A stretch of DNA of 39,051 bases from a virus. The notes below the pieces were generated by a model. The model saw nothing but the letters and a program-made list of their open reading frames with translations. It was not told the DNA's origin and did no database searches. The stretch is taken from positions 1 through 39,051 of IMG/VR virus record IMGVR_UViG_3300027987_000372; one strand, given 5' to 3'. The position numbers were made by a program, and so were the translations under genes. Shown piece by piece: positions 5,366 to 12,561 of this stretch (position 1 is the stretch's first letter; every line of letters starts with the position of its first letter).

Positions 5366-6391
5366 ATGGTCCAAGTAACCGAGGCTTTCGCTCAAGCGAG
5401 GGCTACCGCAGCTGCAGCAGCCGCAACTACAGCAATGCCTGCTGCGCAGTCTGGTAAGAACGACATGTTCTCCCGCATTCGAGCGGGCAAGATCATCAGG
5501 GCGCCACGCATAGTTATCCACGGCCCCCCAGGTGTCGGGAAAACCACGTTCGGCGCCGCGTCGCAATCACCGATCTTTCTGAGCCCAGAGAACGGTTCAG
5601 ACTTGTTCGATGTTGCGCGATTCCCTGTTCCACAGACGTACGAAGACGTTATGCTTGCTGTTCGGCAATTGCAGACAGAGAAGCACGACTTCCGCACTCT
5701 AGTGATCGACACCAGCGACGCGATCGAGCCAATATTCTGGAAGAAGGTTTGCCGTGACGCGGGCAAAAAACGCATGGTTGACATAGGATACGGCAAAGGA
5801 TACGAGGCAGCAGCTGAGATGTGGCGCGCACTATGCTCGTCGCTAGACTCACTGCGCGACATGCGCAAGATGACAATAATTGTGCTTGCGCATTCGATGG
5901 TTCGCACGTTCGCAAACCCAACCGGTGATGACTACGACCGGTACGAGATGAAAACGCACAAGCACGTGTCGGCGATCTTGCGAGAATGGTGCGACATCCA
6001 GCTGTTTGCGCAGCAAGAAGAGTTCGTTCGGGAGCGCAACGGGAAAGTCAGAGCAACCTCAACCGACATACGCTACATGCATAGCGTTAGAACCTCAGCG
6101 TGGGACGCGAAGAGTCGGTTCAATATTCCGCAACGTCTTCCTCTCGATTGGGAGGAACTCGAGCACGCAATCAATGTGGCTGTCACAGGAGGCACGAGCA
6201 ACATCATCGCAGAGATCCGCGAGAACCTAATGCATGTAGACGAGGACACGCAAGCAAAAGTGCTTGCGTCAATCGACAAGGCTGGTGATAACCAGCAACA
6301 ACTTTCACGAATCAAGAACAAGCTGTGCTCGATAGTGGCCGAGACGCAACGTCAGCACGCGGAGCTTCATACAGACCAGGACAACGAATAG
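5366..6391 (+). CDS. Sak4-like RecA-fold ATPase (single-strand annealing/recombination)
   Basis: A 341-residue protein. Walker A GPPGVGKTT is at about residues 53-61 and Walker B TLVIDTSD at about 111-118; a later strand (TIIVLAHSMV) with a polar end resembles the sensor strand. Before the P-loop is an Ala-rich stretch (ATAAAAAATTA) and SRIRAGKIIRAPRIVIHG, typical of phage Sak4/RecA-core ATPases (often annotated AAA family ATPase). The C-terminal third is helical and Gln-rich. With the nuclease upstream and SSB downstream it should catalyse strand annealing or exchange during phage replication. GAGG precedes the ATG by 4 nt. Confidence 0.85.
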   Translation: MVQVTEAFAQARATAAAAAATTAMPAAQSGKNDMFSRIRAGKIIRAPRIVIHGPPGVGKTTFGAASQSPIFLSPENGSDLFDVARFPVPQTYEDVMLAVRQLQTEKHDFRTLVIDTSDAIEPIFWKKVCRDAGKKRMVDIGYGKGYEAAAEMWRALCSSLDSLRDMRKMTIIVLAHSMVRTFANPTGDDYDRYEMKTHKHVSAILREWCDIQLFAQQEEFVRERNGKVRATSTDIRYMHSVRTSAWDAKSRFNIPQRLPLDWEELEHAINVAVTGGTSNIIAEIRENLMHVDEDTQAKVLASIDKAGDNQQQLSRIKNKLCSIVAETQRQHAELHTDQDNE

Positions 6392-6397
6392 AGCATT

Positions 6398-6431
6398 GCG
6401 GGCTTCCACATGGCGGCCCGCACTCTTTTTT
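6398..6431 (+). terminator. Terminator-like hairpin directly upstream of ssb (attenuator candidate)
   Basis: GCGGGC (6398-6403), a 12-nt loop and GCCCGC (6416-6421) are followed by ACTC and six T residues (6426-6431), the form of an intrinsic terminator. The GGAGG for ssb starts at 6432 and its ATG is at 6441, so no promoter fits in between. It should reduce ssb transcription unless read through or antiterminated. Confidence 0.7.
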
Positions 6432-6440
6432 GGAGGAATC

Positions 6441-7256
6441 ATGTGGGAAAACATCGACGACAATGACGCGCCTCAGCAGGTGCAACAACAACCGCCACGT
6501 CGCGCTGCATTCGAGTGGGAGCCTGGGATCTATCCAGCGCGTTGCTCAGGAGACTCGCGCTGGGGAATGTCGCAAAACGGGAATCCCCAGCTGTGCCTAG
6601 TGTTTCAGATCACCGACGGCCCAGCAAAGGGTCGGTACGCGTCGTGGATTGGCACATTCTCCCCCGGAAAGGCTACTGAGATCGCTGAGCGAGCGTTGCG
6701 CGCTTGCGGATGGAAAGGTGTAGATCTGAACGACCTAACAGGCATCGAAGACAACGATGTCGAGTTAGATGTTGAGACCGAAGTGTCTCAGAGAACAGGG
6801 AACTTGTATCCCAAGGTTCGCTTCGTGAATCGCCCAGGCAGTGGGGCGATGATTCAGTTTCAACAGCCGCTCGAAGGGGCTGAACTGCACTCCGTGCTCG
6901 CCAACATCAACGCTGATATCCAGGCGATCTGGTTCGAGCGGAACCCGCACCAACAGTCTCAATCCCAAGCGCAGAATCGGCAACGGCCACCAGCCCGACA
7001 GCCAGAGGATAAGCAGCAGCGGCTGCAGCCACAAAGGCAACCTCCGCCCCAACAACAGCCAAGACCTCAGCCCCAAAGCCTGCCGCCACCCCAACAACAG
7101 CCAAGGCCTCAGCAGCAAAGCCTGCCGCCTGCTCAGCAGCGGCTGCAGGTTCCTCGCCAGCATCCGCAACGGCGCCAGGCGCCACCTCAGCAGCCTCCTG
7201 AACAGCCTCAGGGCGGGTACTACGACCAGGGACAGGACGACGACTTCCCGTTCTGA
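6441..7256 (+). CDS. ssb: Single-stranded DNA-binding protein (DUF669-type) with DDDFPF tail
   Basis: A 271-residue protein starting MWENIDDNDAPQQ, with GGAGG 4 nt before the ATG. The folded part (about residues 20-170: EPGIYPARCSGD..., LVFQITDGPAKGRYASWIGTF, GNLYPKVRFVN) resembles phage DUF669/OB-type binding proteins. A long Gln/Pro-rich linker (about 170-255) follows. The protein ends DQGQDDDFPF, which matches the acidic tip of bacterial SSB (DDDIPF) that recruits host replication and repair proteins. It would coat ssDNA made by the upstream nuclease and load the Sak4-like ATPase. It is the last gene of the rightward unit. Confidence 0.85.
   Translation: MWENIDDNDAPQQVQQQPPRRAAFEWEPGIYPARCSGDSRWGMSQNGNPQLCLVFQITDGPAKGRYASWIGTFSPGKATEIAERALRACGWKGVDLNDLTGIEDNDVELDVETEVSQRTGNLYPKVRFVNRPGSGAMIQFQQPLEGAELHSVLANINADIQAIWFERNPHQQSQSQAQNRQRPPARQPEDKQQRLQPQRQPPPQQQPRPQPQSLPPPQQQPRPQQQSLPPAQQRLQVPRQHPQRRQAPPQQPPEQPQGGYYDQGQDDDFPF
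7047..7130 (+). repeat. 42-bp tandem repeat in the ssb linker
   Basis: Two near-identical 42-bp copies beginning CCCCAACAACAGCCAA start at 7047 and 7089. The period is 14 codons, so the frame is kept and each copy encodes PQQQPRPQ(P/Q)QSLPP(P/A). It extends the disordered linker and could vary in copy number by slippage. Confidence 0.8.
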
Positions 7257-7297
7257 GGGGACTGGTCAGCTCAGTCCAGCTTAGCTCAGAATAGAAA

Positions 7298-7327
7298 AAC
7301 GAGGCCTCCCACCATGGGGGCCTCGTT
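7298..7327. terminator. Bidirectional intrinsic terminator between convergent units
   Basis: AACGAGGCC pairs with GGCCTCGTT, extended by TCC/GGG pairing around a small CACCAT loop. On the minus strand it is followed by TTTTT (7298-7294), a strong terminator for the leftward structural unit. On the plus strand it stands 41 nt after the ssb stop, with a weaker T-rich tail (TTCTGCTTT). Confidence 0.85.
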
Positions 7328-7396
7328 CTGCTTTGGTTTCCCGAGGTATTGTTGTGAGTAACCTCACCAGGGATACCAGGCCCCGTAAAAAGTGCA

Positions 7397-7429
7397 AGGC
7401 CCTAAGGCGGTGGGGGTACCTTAGGGCCT
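7397..7429. terminator. Second inverted repeat in the convergent gap
   Basis: AGGCCCTAAGG (7397-7407) and CCTTAGGGCCT (7419-7429) form a perfect 11-bp stem with an 11-nt G-rich loop. There is no T-run on the plus strand; on the minus strand the downstream sequence TTGCACTTTTTACGGGG contains TTTTT a few bases beyond the stem. With 7298-7327 it forms a double stop between opposing units. I see no gene elsewhere in 7257-7498. Confidence 0.65.
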
Positions 7430-7498
7430 GTCAGAAGCGGAGCATGTGAGCTGCAATGTCTCGCTGGGGCTGGAAGGTAGCCCTGGCCTTCGAGCATG

Positions 7499-7648
7499 TC
7501 AACGCTTTCGTTCGCGTTGCCTCTTTCTGAACTCAAGTGCGCTGGAAAGCGCAATTGCAACAGCCTGCTTCTGCGGTTTCCCGGCCGCCATCTCACGCCT
7601 GATGTTCTCTGAGACCGTCTTTTTCGAGCTGCCTTTTTTCAGTGGCAC
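7499..7648 (-). CDS. Small basic conserved phage protein (PLKKGSSKKTVS...GKPQKQAVAIALS)
   Basis: A 49-residue protein with a GTG start; AGGAGG lies 5 nt upstream and overlaps the stop of the preceding gene. It reads as the widespread small phage/prophage protein with an N-terminal KKG-S-KKT segment and the motif E-M-x-A-G-K-P-Q-K-Q-A-V-A-I-A-L. It is highly basic. The function of the family is not established. It is the last gene of the leftward structural unit, before the terminators. Confidence 0.8.
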   Translation of the reverse strand: MPLKKGSSKKTVSENIRREMAAGKPQKQAVAIALSSALEFRKRQRERKR

Positions 7649-7656
7649 GGATCCTC

Positions 7657-7974
7657 CTATTCAACCGCGGCGAACATGCTCGGGTCAACGCGCACCTGGA
7701 AGTCTCCGGTGGTCGTGCGAATCGTTCCTGAACCAGTGACACGAAACCAGTAGATGGGGGATTGGTCCAGCGTGATCCACATGTAGTAAACACCAACACT
7801 GTCCCTAGTGATCTCTGCAGCCGCGTATGTCGCTGACTTCAGGATCCCCTCTGGTGTTTTCCACTGAATGGTGACACGGCTCGGGTCAGCGAGCGTATCG
7901 GTTTCGTCGCGAAACGTCATCTGGATCTTGATGCGAGACCCGATTGGAAAGCCTTTTCTACTTGTAGAACTCAT
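7657..7974 (-). CDS. Small beta-rich virion/appendage protein
   Basis: A 105-residue protein starting MSSTSRKGFPIGSRIKIQM. It looks like a single Ig-like or fibronectin-like beta sandwich (VTIQWKTPEGILKSATY, VGVYYMWITLDQSPIYWFRVTGSG), a form common among small phage tail or capsid-surface proteins. Its ATG overlaps the stop of the LamG-repeat gene (ATGA, 7971-7974), so the two are coupled. Function not known beyond probable virion surface. Confidence 0.6.
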   Translation of the reverse strand: MSSTSRKGFPIGSRIKIQMTFRDETDTLADPSRVTIQWKTPEGILKSATYAAAEITRDSVGVYYMWITLDQSPIYWFRVTGSGTIRTTTGDFQVRVDPSMFAAVE

Positions 7975-9494
7975 AGTGCAACTCCAAAGAAGTCCGCCTC
8001 AACGCTGCAGTTAGTGACGTCCTCATCAATCGACGCTTGCAACGTCAAGCTTATCTCAAGTGACGCTTGCGAAGTCACGGTTATCTCAAGTGACGCGCTG
8101 AACTCGTCCTGAGGCGAGCGGATGGTTTCAGTTTGGTACGATTGGTACTCGGCAATCGCCGCTGAAACGACAAGCGTAGCCGTCGCAGAATCAGAATGAA
8201 CAGCAGAATACTCATCTGCAGTAGCAGATACCACCACGCCGGCAGAAGACGATTCGGACTGTGAGGTGCCAGTTTCTTCTACAGACGCTGAAACCACCAC
8301 CTGAGCAGCAAACGACTCTGAATGTGACTGCCCAGTCTCTGTTACGCTTCCAGAGATCACTGCTGTTGAGCCAGCGACTATGCTCTCAGTTTGCACCGAA
8401 GCAGACTCTGTAGACGCTGAGGCAATTGGCATGGCGGATGCCACTGACTCAGTTTGGGCAGATACTGACTCCGACGAAGTAGCATTCACACTGCTGCCAG
8501 CGTTCAGCGATTCGGTTTGCGCCGACACTGACTCCGCGGAAGTTGCGCTTACTCGCACTCCGGATGCCAACGATTCAGTCTGGGCTCCAATCGCCTCGGC
8601 AATAGAACTTGCAATGAGCAATGCCGCGGCAATGTTGTCTGTTTGCCCTGTTCTAATCTCTGTGAGCGCCGAAGAAACTAGAACAGCAGCAGCAATGGCA
8701 TCGGTCTGAGTAGACGCCGACTCAGCAGAGGATGCCGAGATCGCTGTCCCACCTGTGGAGTAAACCCTCCTGATGAACGACTCATGGCCAAGGTACGGAT
8801 CGCTGCTAATGAGCGCGATCTCCTGAGCGTCCAGAACGCGGTTGAACGCTCGTGCGCAATAGATGGTACCGTCGAACGAGCTAGCGGTCTCAAAGCGATT
8901 GGTCGATATGCACAACGGGTCACCGGGAGTTACCGGGTACCCAATCCCCGAGCCATCCTGATTGTACGAGTCACCACGTGCAGCTGCAGTTCCGTCGAAG
9001 TACGCGACAATGCCGCTGTAGTTGTTGGTGCCATCGTACGTGCACACCAACACGTGCTCCCCTGTTCCTGGCGGAGTGAATGTTGCTCGAACATCAGTCG
9101 AGCTCCTGATGAGCTCAAGCTTGAAGTACGCAGCAAGCTCGTAGTACGTACCGAATGTCCAACCACCAGAAGAGAAGTAGTCGCAATGGCAACCAAGACT
9201 CAAGTTGGTCGAGGTTACTTGATTGTAGTAGTACACCCACGTTGCTGGTGTCGCGTGAAGCGTGTTGGTGTACTGATGGTCACCGAACTGAACGCAATCC
9301 TCGTAGTACCAGTTCCCACCGAACTTCTTGCCTGCTGTTCCAAGGGAACTGGTTGCACCTTGCGTTATCGAGCCTACGAGTGTTCCGGCGTATCCCTTGG
9401 CCGCGTCACACGTAGGATTGCGCGCATCCCACGCGAACACGCATCCGCGATTGATCGGATGTCGCTTGTCCAGTCGTGGGGAGTAAACTCTCAC
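7971..9494 (-). CDS. LamG-like appendage protein with ten 21-residue repeats
   Basis: A 507-residue protein. Residues about 1-245 form a concanavalin/LamG-like domain (RGCVFAWDARNPTCD..., HVLVCTYDGTNNYSGIVAYFDGT, GTIYCARAFNRVLDAQEIALI), typical of carbohydrate-binding phage tail and appendage proteins. Residues about 251-463 are ten tandem ~21-residue units of the form VSATSAESVSAQTESLNAGSS, low in aromatics and rich in Ser/Ala/Thr/Glu. A short C-terminal region with internal repeats (SLEITVTSQASLEISLTLQ) ends the protein. It probably binds the cell surface through LamG and extends by a repeat stalk. The start overlaps the preceding stop by ATGA. Confidence 0.75.
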   Translation of the reverse strand: MRVYSPRLDKRHPINRGCVFAWDARNPTCDAAKGYAGTLVGSITQGATSSLGTAGKKFGGNWYYEDCVQFGDHQYTNTLHATPATWVYYYNQVTSTNLSLGCHCDYFSSGGWTFGTYYELAAYFKLELIRSSTDVRATFTPPGTGEHVLVCTYDGTNNYSGIVAYFDGTAAARGDSYNQDGSGIGYPVTPGDPLCISTNRFETASSFDGTIYCARAFNRVLDAQEIALISSDPYLGHESFIRRVYSTGGTAISASSAESASTQTDAIAAAVLVSSALTEIRTGQTDNIAAALLIASSIAEAIGAQTESLASGVRVSATSAESVSAQTESLNAGSSVNATSSESVSAQTESVASAMPIASASTESASVQTESIVAGSTAVISGSVTETGQSHSESFAAQVVVSASVEETGTSQSESSSAGVVVSATADEYSAVHSDSATATLVVSAAIAEYQSYQTETIRSPQDEFSASLEITVTSQASLEISLTLQASIDEDVTNCSVEADFFGVAL

Positions 9495-9958
9495 GTTTCA
9501 CCAAAGTAGTACAGGCTGTGGTTGCCAGCGGTTGCGTTGAGAGCGACGGTAGTCCCGTTCACCACGAACAGGATTCCGTACTTGTAGATGTTGCATCCTC
9601 CACAGTGTTGTGACAGCGCCGCATTGAACGAGTACGCTTGCGACGAATCCGACGAAACGATCATGTTCGCCAATAGATGCCCATACGTCCAGAGTTGCTC
9701 TCTTGTCACCGCAAGACCGCTTGCGTCGCTTGCGCCGAAGTCGTCTGGATAGCTTCCAGTTGGCGAAAGCCCAACGAACCACACTTCAATCGGTGATCCT
9801 GCAGTTGGTGATGTTCCGGTGGTTATGCGACCTCCGATGGTGACGTTCTTGTACGAACTGATATCGAATTGGGTTGATTGCCGTCCAGTAAGTAGCGTTG
9901 AACTGTACGCCAGACTTGCAAGAGTGATGGTGATTGAAGTGTTGGTTCCGAATGACAT
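9491..9958 (-). CDS. Small beta-rich phage surface protein
   Basis: A 155-residue protein starting MSFGTNTSITITLASLAYSS. The layout (short Ser/Thr-rich strand, GRQSTQFDISSYKNVTIGGRI, then PIEVWFVGLSP, and a C-terminal strand ILFVVNGTTVALNATAGNHSLYY) resembles small beta-sandwich proteins often found beside tail-fibre genes in podoviruses and siphoviruses. No enzymatic motif. It lies within the appendage cassette and is coupled to the LamG-repeat gene. Confidence 0.6.
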   Translation of the reverse strand: MSFGTNTSITITLASLAYSSTLLTGRQSTQFDISSYKNVTIGGRITTGTSPTAGSPIEVWFVGLSPTGSYPDDFGASDASGLAVTREQLWTYGHLLANMIVSSDSSQAYSFNAALSQHCGGCNIYKYGILFVVNGTTVALNATAGNHSLYYFGET

Positions 9959-9964
9959 GGTGTA

Positions 9965-10618
9965 TCACTTTTCTACGATCAAGAAGTCCCTGACCGCTTC
10001 TCTGTCCGTGTCACCTAATGCAGAGGCGTACTGAATCACGTTGTGAGTTGATGCCTTTCCGTAATCCACAGCTGCACCAGCATAGACTCTGCAGCCAAGC
10101 CTTATCCCCGATCCGTTCGCCCCAACTGCAAGAGTTCCAGCGTAATCACCGTCGAGATAGAAGTAGACGTCAACGCCAGATCTCTTGACGCAGAACACGT
10201 GAGGTAAAAGGTCCAACGTTCCGTAAGAGAACGCTGCGTATCCAGTGGCAAAGAAGCTAAAAGCTGTTCCTCCGTGCCTGACTCCCCATCCTCCTGTTGC
10301 GCTTGGGTCATGAGCGGTGAACATGACGGAGTTGGATATTGATCCTGTATTGAACTTTGACACGCAGAAAAACGTAAAGTCAGTTCCGGAATCGGCTGTC
10401 AACAGACAACAATCATCAACTCCGTCTGTAGTGGCTCCGCCTGACGCTATCAATGGCGCGCTTGTAAGGCCAAACGAGCCACCTGCGCTTCCAAGGTTTC
10501 TCCACGAATAGTGAAGCGGCGCAATCACAGTGGCCCCGGCAACCGGAACCCTGTCCGCAAAGGCTTCCTCTACTTGCAGACCGCGAGCCATTACAGTTCC
10601 AGATCCGAGGCCAATCAT
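9965..10618 (-). CDS. LamG/concanavalin-like appendage protein
   Basis: A 217-residue protein with the jelly-roll signature DFTFFCVSKFNT ... FCVKRSGVDVYFYLDGDYAGTL ... GCRVYAGAAVDYGKASTHNVIQYASALGDTDREAVRDFLIVEK. The ending (ALGDTDREAVRDFL) is the usual last strand and helix of phage LamG fibre domains. It shares the fold with the first half of the 507-residue protein. Probable carbohydrate or cell-surface binding. The start ATG at 10618 lies 2 nt after the preceding stop. Confidence 0.7.
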   Translation of the reverse strand: MIGLGSGTVMARGLQVEEAFADRVPVAGATVIAPLHYSWRNLGSAGGSFGLTSAPLIASGGATTDGVDDCCLLTADSGTDFTFFCVSKFNTGSISNSVMFTAHDPSATGGWGVRHGGTAFSFFATGYAAFSYGTLDLLPHVFCVKRSGVDVYFYLDGDYAGTLAVGANGSGIRLGCRVYAGAAVDYGKASTHNVIQYASALGDTDREAVRDFLIVEK

Positions 10619-10620
10619 GA

Positions 10621-10893
10621 TTACCTGTCCCAGTAGATGACGAAGTTAGTTGCTGTTCCGCTGACGATCTGATCGAACTCACCGTAGAACGGAACGCCTG
10701 CCAAAAGGTACACCGTCTCGTCGGTTCCGACGCTTCCGCCGACATGGCGTAGCACCGCTGTTCCGGTTGCTGACGGTTGAATGCCTATTGCGTGACGCCC
10801 CCTCCCTGAAGGGTCAACAGCCTTGCAGTCGATGGCTGCTGCGACTGACGCATAGGTCTTCCACCACGGAGTAGGAATGGTAGGTGCGGACAT
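10621..10893 (-). CDS. Small virion/appendage protein
   Basis: A 90-residue protein with SGRGRHAIGIQPSATGTAVLRHVGGS and VPFYGEFDQIVSGTATNFVIYWDR. This is the general pattern of short phage proteins that carry a GR-A-I strand early and end in a TNFVIYWD-type strand, often found near tail or head decoration genes. The function is inferred only from cassette context and beta-strand content. Confidence 0.55.
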   Translation of the reverse strand: MSAPTIPTPWWKTYASVAAAIDCKAVDPSGRGRHAIGIQPSATGTAVLRHVGGSVGTDETVYLLAGVPFYGEFDQIVSGTATNFVIYWDR

Positions 10894-10904
10894 GGTTCAC
10901 TCCG

Positions 10905-11279
10905 TTATGCCGGTTGATTGTGAGTCCAGCTGGTGACGTTCATGGTTTGGCCGCTCGTGATTGATGTGTTGTCAACAATCATGTCAGCTCCTGATGTCCC
11001 GATGCTTCCACCCCACAGCTTGGTGGAGTCACGCGAGAACACGGCGTACTTGGCGAGAGTTCCGGTCGCAGACGCTGTCCCGGAGAGCGGTGTACCGTTG
11101 GCGGTGGCGACACCAACCGACGCTGCGCCGAATGCCGGGTTCGGCAGATTGATTGTGATGAGCGTGGCGTCGGCAGCGGTGTAGCAAACCAGCGTTGCTG
11201 TTCCCGCTCCTGAATCAACCAGGTCAACGACGCCATCACATGCCGCGTTCCTGGCTACGGTTTCTAGGGTAACTGTCAT
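10905..11279 (-). CDS. Small phage structural protein (ARNAACDGVVDLVDSGAG family)
   Basis: A 124-residue protein starting MTVTLETVARNAACDGVVDL. The N-terminal helix with ARNA-x-x-D-x-x-V-D-L-x-D-x-G-A-G followed by NPAFGAASVGVATANGTPL is a pattern I recognise from small phage proteins encoded beside tail-fibre genes, usually annotated as hypothetical or tail-associated. No active-site motif. It heads the appendage cassette after the RyR-domain gene. Confidence 0.65.
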   Translation of the reverse strand: MTVTLETVARNAACDGVVDLVDSGAGTATLVCYTAADATLITINLPNPAFGAASVGVATANGTPLSGTASATGTLAKYAVFSRDSTKLWGGSIGTSGADMIVDNTSITSGQTMNVTSWTHNQPA

Positions 11280-11285
11280 GTTTCC

Positions 11286-11798
11286 TCACAGCCTGTTGAT
11301 TGGTACTGAACTCGAGTCGTTGATGGTTGCCATGACGGGCGGAAGGAGATCCCCTCGCTCGAACGAGATGCACAGCGAGCGCGCAACAACGCGCACGGTC
11401 ATCAAGTACATCTCAGCTTTCACTCGCTGCGATTCAGGAAGCGCCTCGTACTCAACGAGACACGGGTGCTCTTTCTTGGCCTCGTCCTCGACAGGTCCGT
11501 ACTTCCACCCGTGCTCGAGCTTGAACTTCATCCAGTTCTCATGAGACTGCTTTGGTGTTGCGCCATTCAATGCGCTTGACACACCGTCGCGTGACGACTC
11601 ACGTATCTCTTCTGTGACATCGTTCCATCCCAATGGGATGTCGGCATCGATTGCGATGCAGTAGGCTCTTTTCACTTCGTGAGCTGCACGTGCGCAAGCC
11701 TCCACGATCTCTTTTCCGTGCGCACCTTTGATTGCTTCTGCATGTTTGGTCATTGCGTCATTCGCTCCGCTTTGGTTCGGGGCGCCGAAGCGCCCCAT
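11286..11798 (-). CDS. RyR-domain protein
   Basis: A 170-residue protein. The central part HENWMKFKLEHGWKYGPVEDEAKKEHPCLVEYEALPESQ is the signature of the ryanodine-receptor (RyR) domain: H-x-x-W, helix, GW-x-YG, D-x-x-KK-x-HP-L-PY/EY-x-L-P. RyR domains occur singly in many bacterial and phage proteins, where their role is not settled (nucleotide or peptide binding has been suggested). The N-terminal helix is Ala/Glu/Lys rich. It lies between lysis-type genes and the appendage cassette. The ATG at 11798 is chosen; ATG 11753 is an alternative. Confidence 0.85.
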   Translation of the reverse strand: MGRFGAPNQSGANDAMTKHAEAIKGAHGKEIVEACARAAHEVKRAYCIAIDADIPLGWNDVTEEIRESSRDGVSSALNGATPKQSHENWMKFKLEHGWKYGPVEDEAKKEHPCLVEYEALPESQRVKAEMYLMTVRVVARSLCISFERGDLLPPVMATINDSSSVPINRL

Positions 11799-11804
11799 TG
11801 ATCT

Positions 11805-12131
11805 CTACAGCAGCCCCTTTTCCTTACCAACCTTCACAGCAAGGTCGGACTTGGTTTGCTGAACAGCCTTGTTCGCTTGCTCACTTGGCCGAGTCGCGAG
11901 AAAGATGTCGACGATATCCGACACCTTGCACAGTGCCTCGGTCCACTGGGACACCGAATACCCACGAATCTTCGCTGCTTCAGCGACCTCTGAACGCGTG
12001 GACAATGCCGACTCGCACGCGTCCTGGGCAAGGTCATTCACTGTCTTTGCCCATGGCAACGCTGCGCATCCGTTGGTAGCGCCAGCCGCAATGAACGTCA
12101 CTAGGCACAACATTGGTGCAATTCTAATCAT
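11805..12131 (-). CDS. Small lipoprotein, o-spanin candidate
   Basis: A 108-residue protein starting MIRIAPMLCLVTFIAAGATNGCAALPW: a short basic start, hydrophobic core and the sequence ATNGC as a plausible (not perfect) lipobox with Gly at -1. The rest is helical and soluble (KTVNDLAQDACESALSTRSEVAEAAKIRGYS). It starts inside the end of the holin-like gene (8-nt overlap, another frame). A lipoprotein next to a single-pass membrane protein with a long helix is a common spanin-pair arrangement, suggesting a Gram-negative host. The pairing is inference. Confidence 0.6.
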   Translation of the reverse strand: MIRIAPMLCLVTFIAAGATNGCAALPWAKTVNDLAQDACESALSTRSEVAEAAKIRGYSVSQWTEALCKVSDIVDIFLATRPSEQANKAVQQTKSDLAVKVGKEKGLL

Positions 12132-12543
12132 TCTCCAGTTTCTCCTTCTGTTCTTTCGCCAGTTTCTCTGCCAGTTTCTCTGCGTGCAGTCTATCGTCGA
12201 GCGCACGCTTCGTTGACTCCTGAATGATCCTCTCAAGAGCCTTTTCTGTCAACTGCGACTCTTGGCGAGTCGCTTGCACAACGTCTTGACTTGTCTGTGT
12301 GCGAGCTGACGATACTTGATACTGCGTCATCGCTCCAATGAGCGCCATCGCAACCGAAGTTACCGAGGCTACAACCTTGGTGAATCGTGCGTTCCCCCGA
12401 CGAATCTCTCCTTTGATCTCCTTTTCGAACAGCTCCTCGAGCTTGGTCACTTTTACTTCCAATCTGTTCACTGCATCGAGTGCGATTCTGCCGTAGTCCG
12501 TGTTCCCAGACCGCGGTTGCTCTTCAATGGTTTCTTCTGGCAT
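12124..12543 (-). CDS. Holin-like or i-spanin-like single-pass membrane protein
   Basis: A 139-residue protein. A charged coiled-coil-like N-terminus (VNRLEVKVTKLEELFEKEIKGEIRR) is followed by one transmembrane helix (about residues 58-76, VASVTSVAMALIGAMTQY) and a long charged C-terminal helix (LTEKALERIIQESTKRALDDRLHAEKLAEKLAKEQKEKLE). GAGG lies 4 nt before the ATG. The form suits either a phage holin of the coiled-coil, one-helix class or an inner-membrane spanin subunit. It overlaps the lipoprotein gene. Confidence 0.6.
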   Translation of the reverse strand: MPEETIEEQPRSGNTDYGRIALDAVNRLEVKVTKLEELFEKEIKGEIRRGNARFTKVVASVTSVAMALIGAMTQYQVSSARTQTSQDVVQATRQESQLTEKALERIIQESTKRALDDRLHAEKLAEKLAKEQKEKLEND

Positions 12544-12561
12544 GTATCCTCGCTGTCTCGC

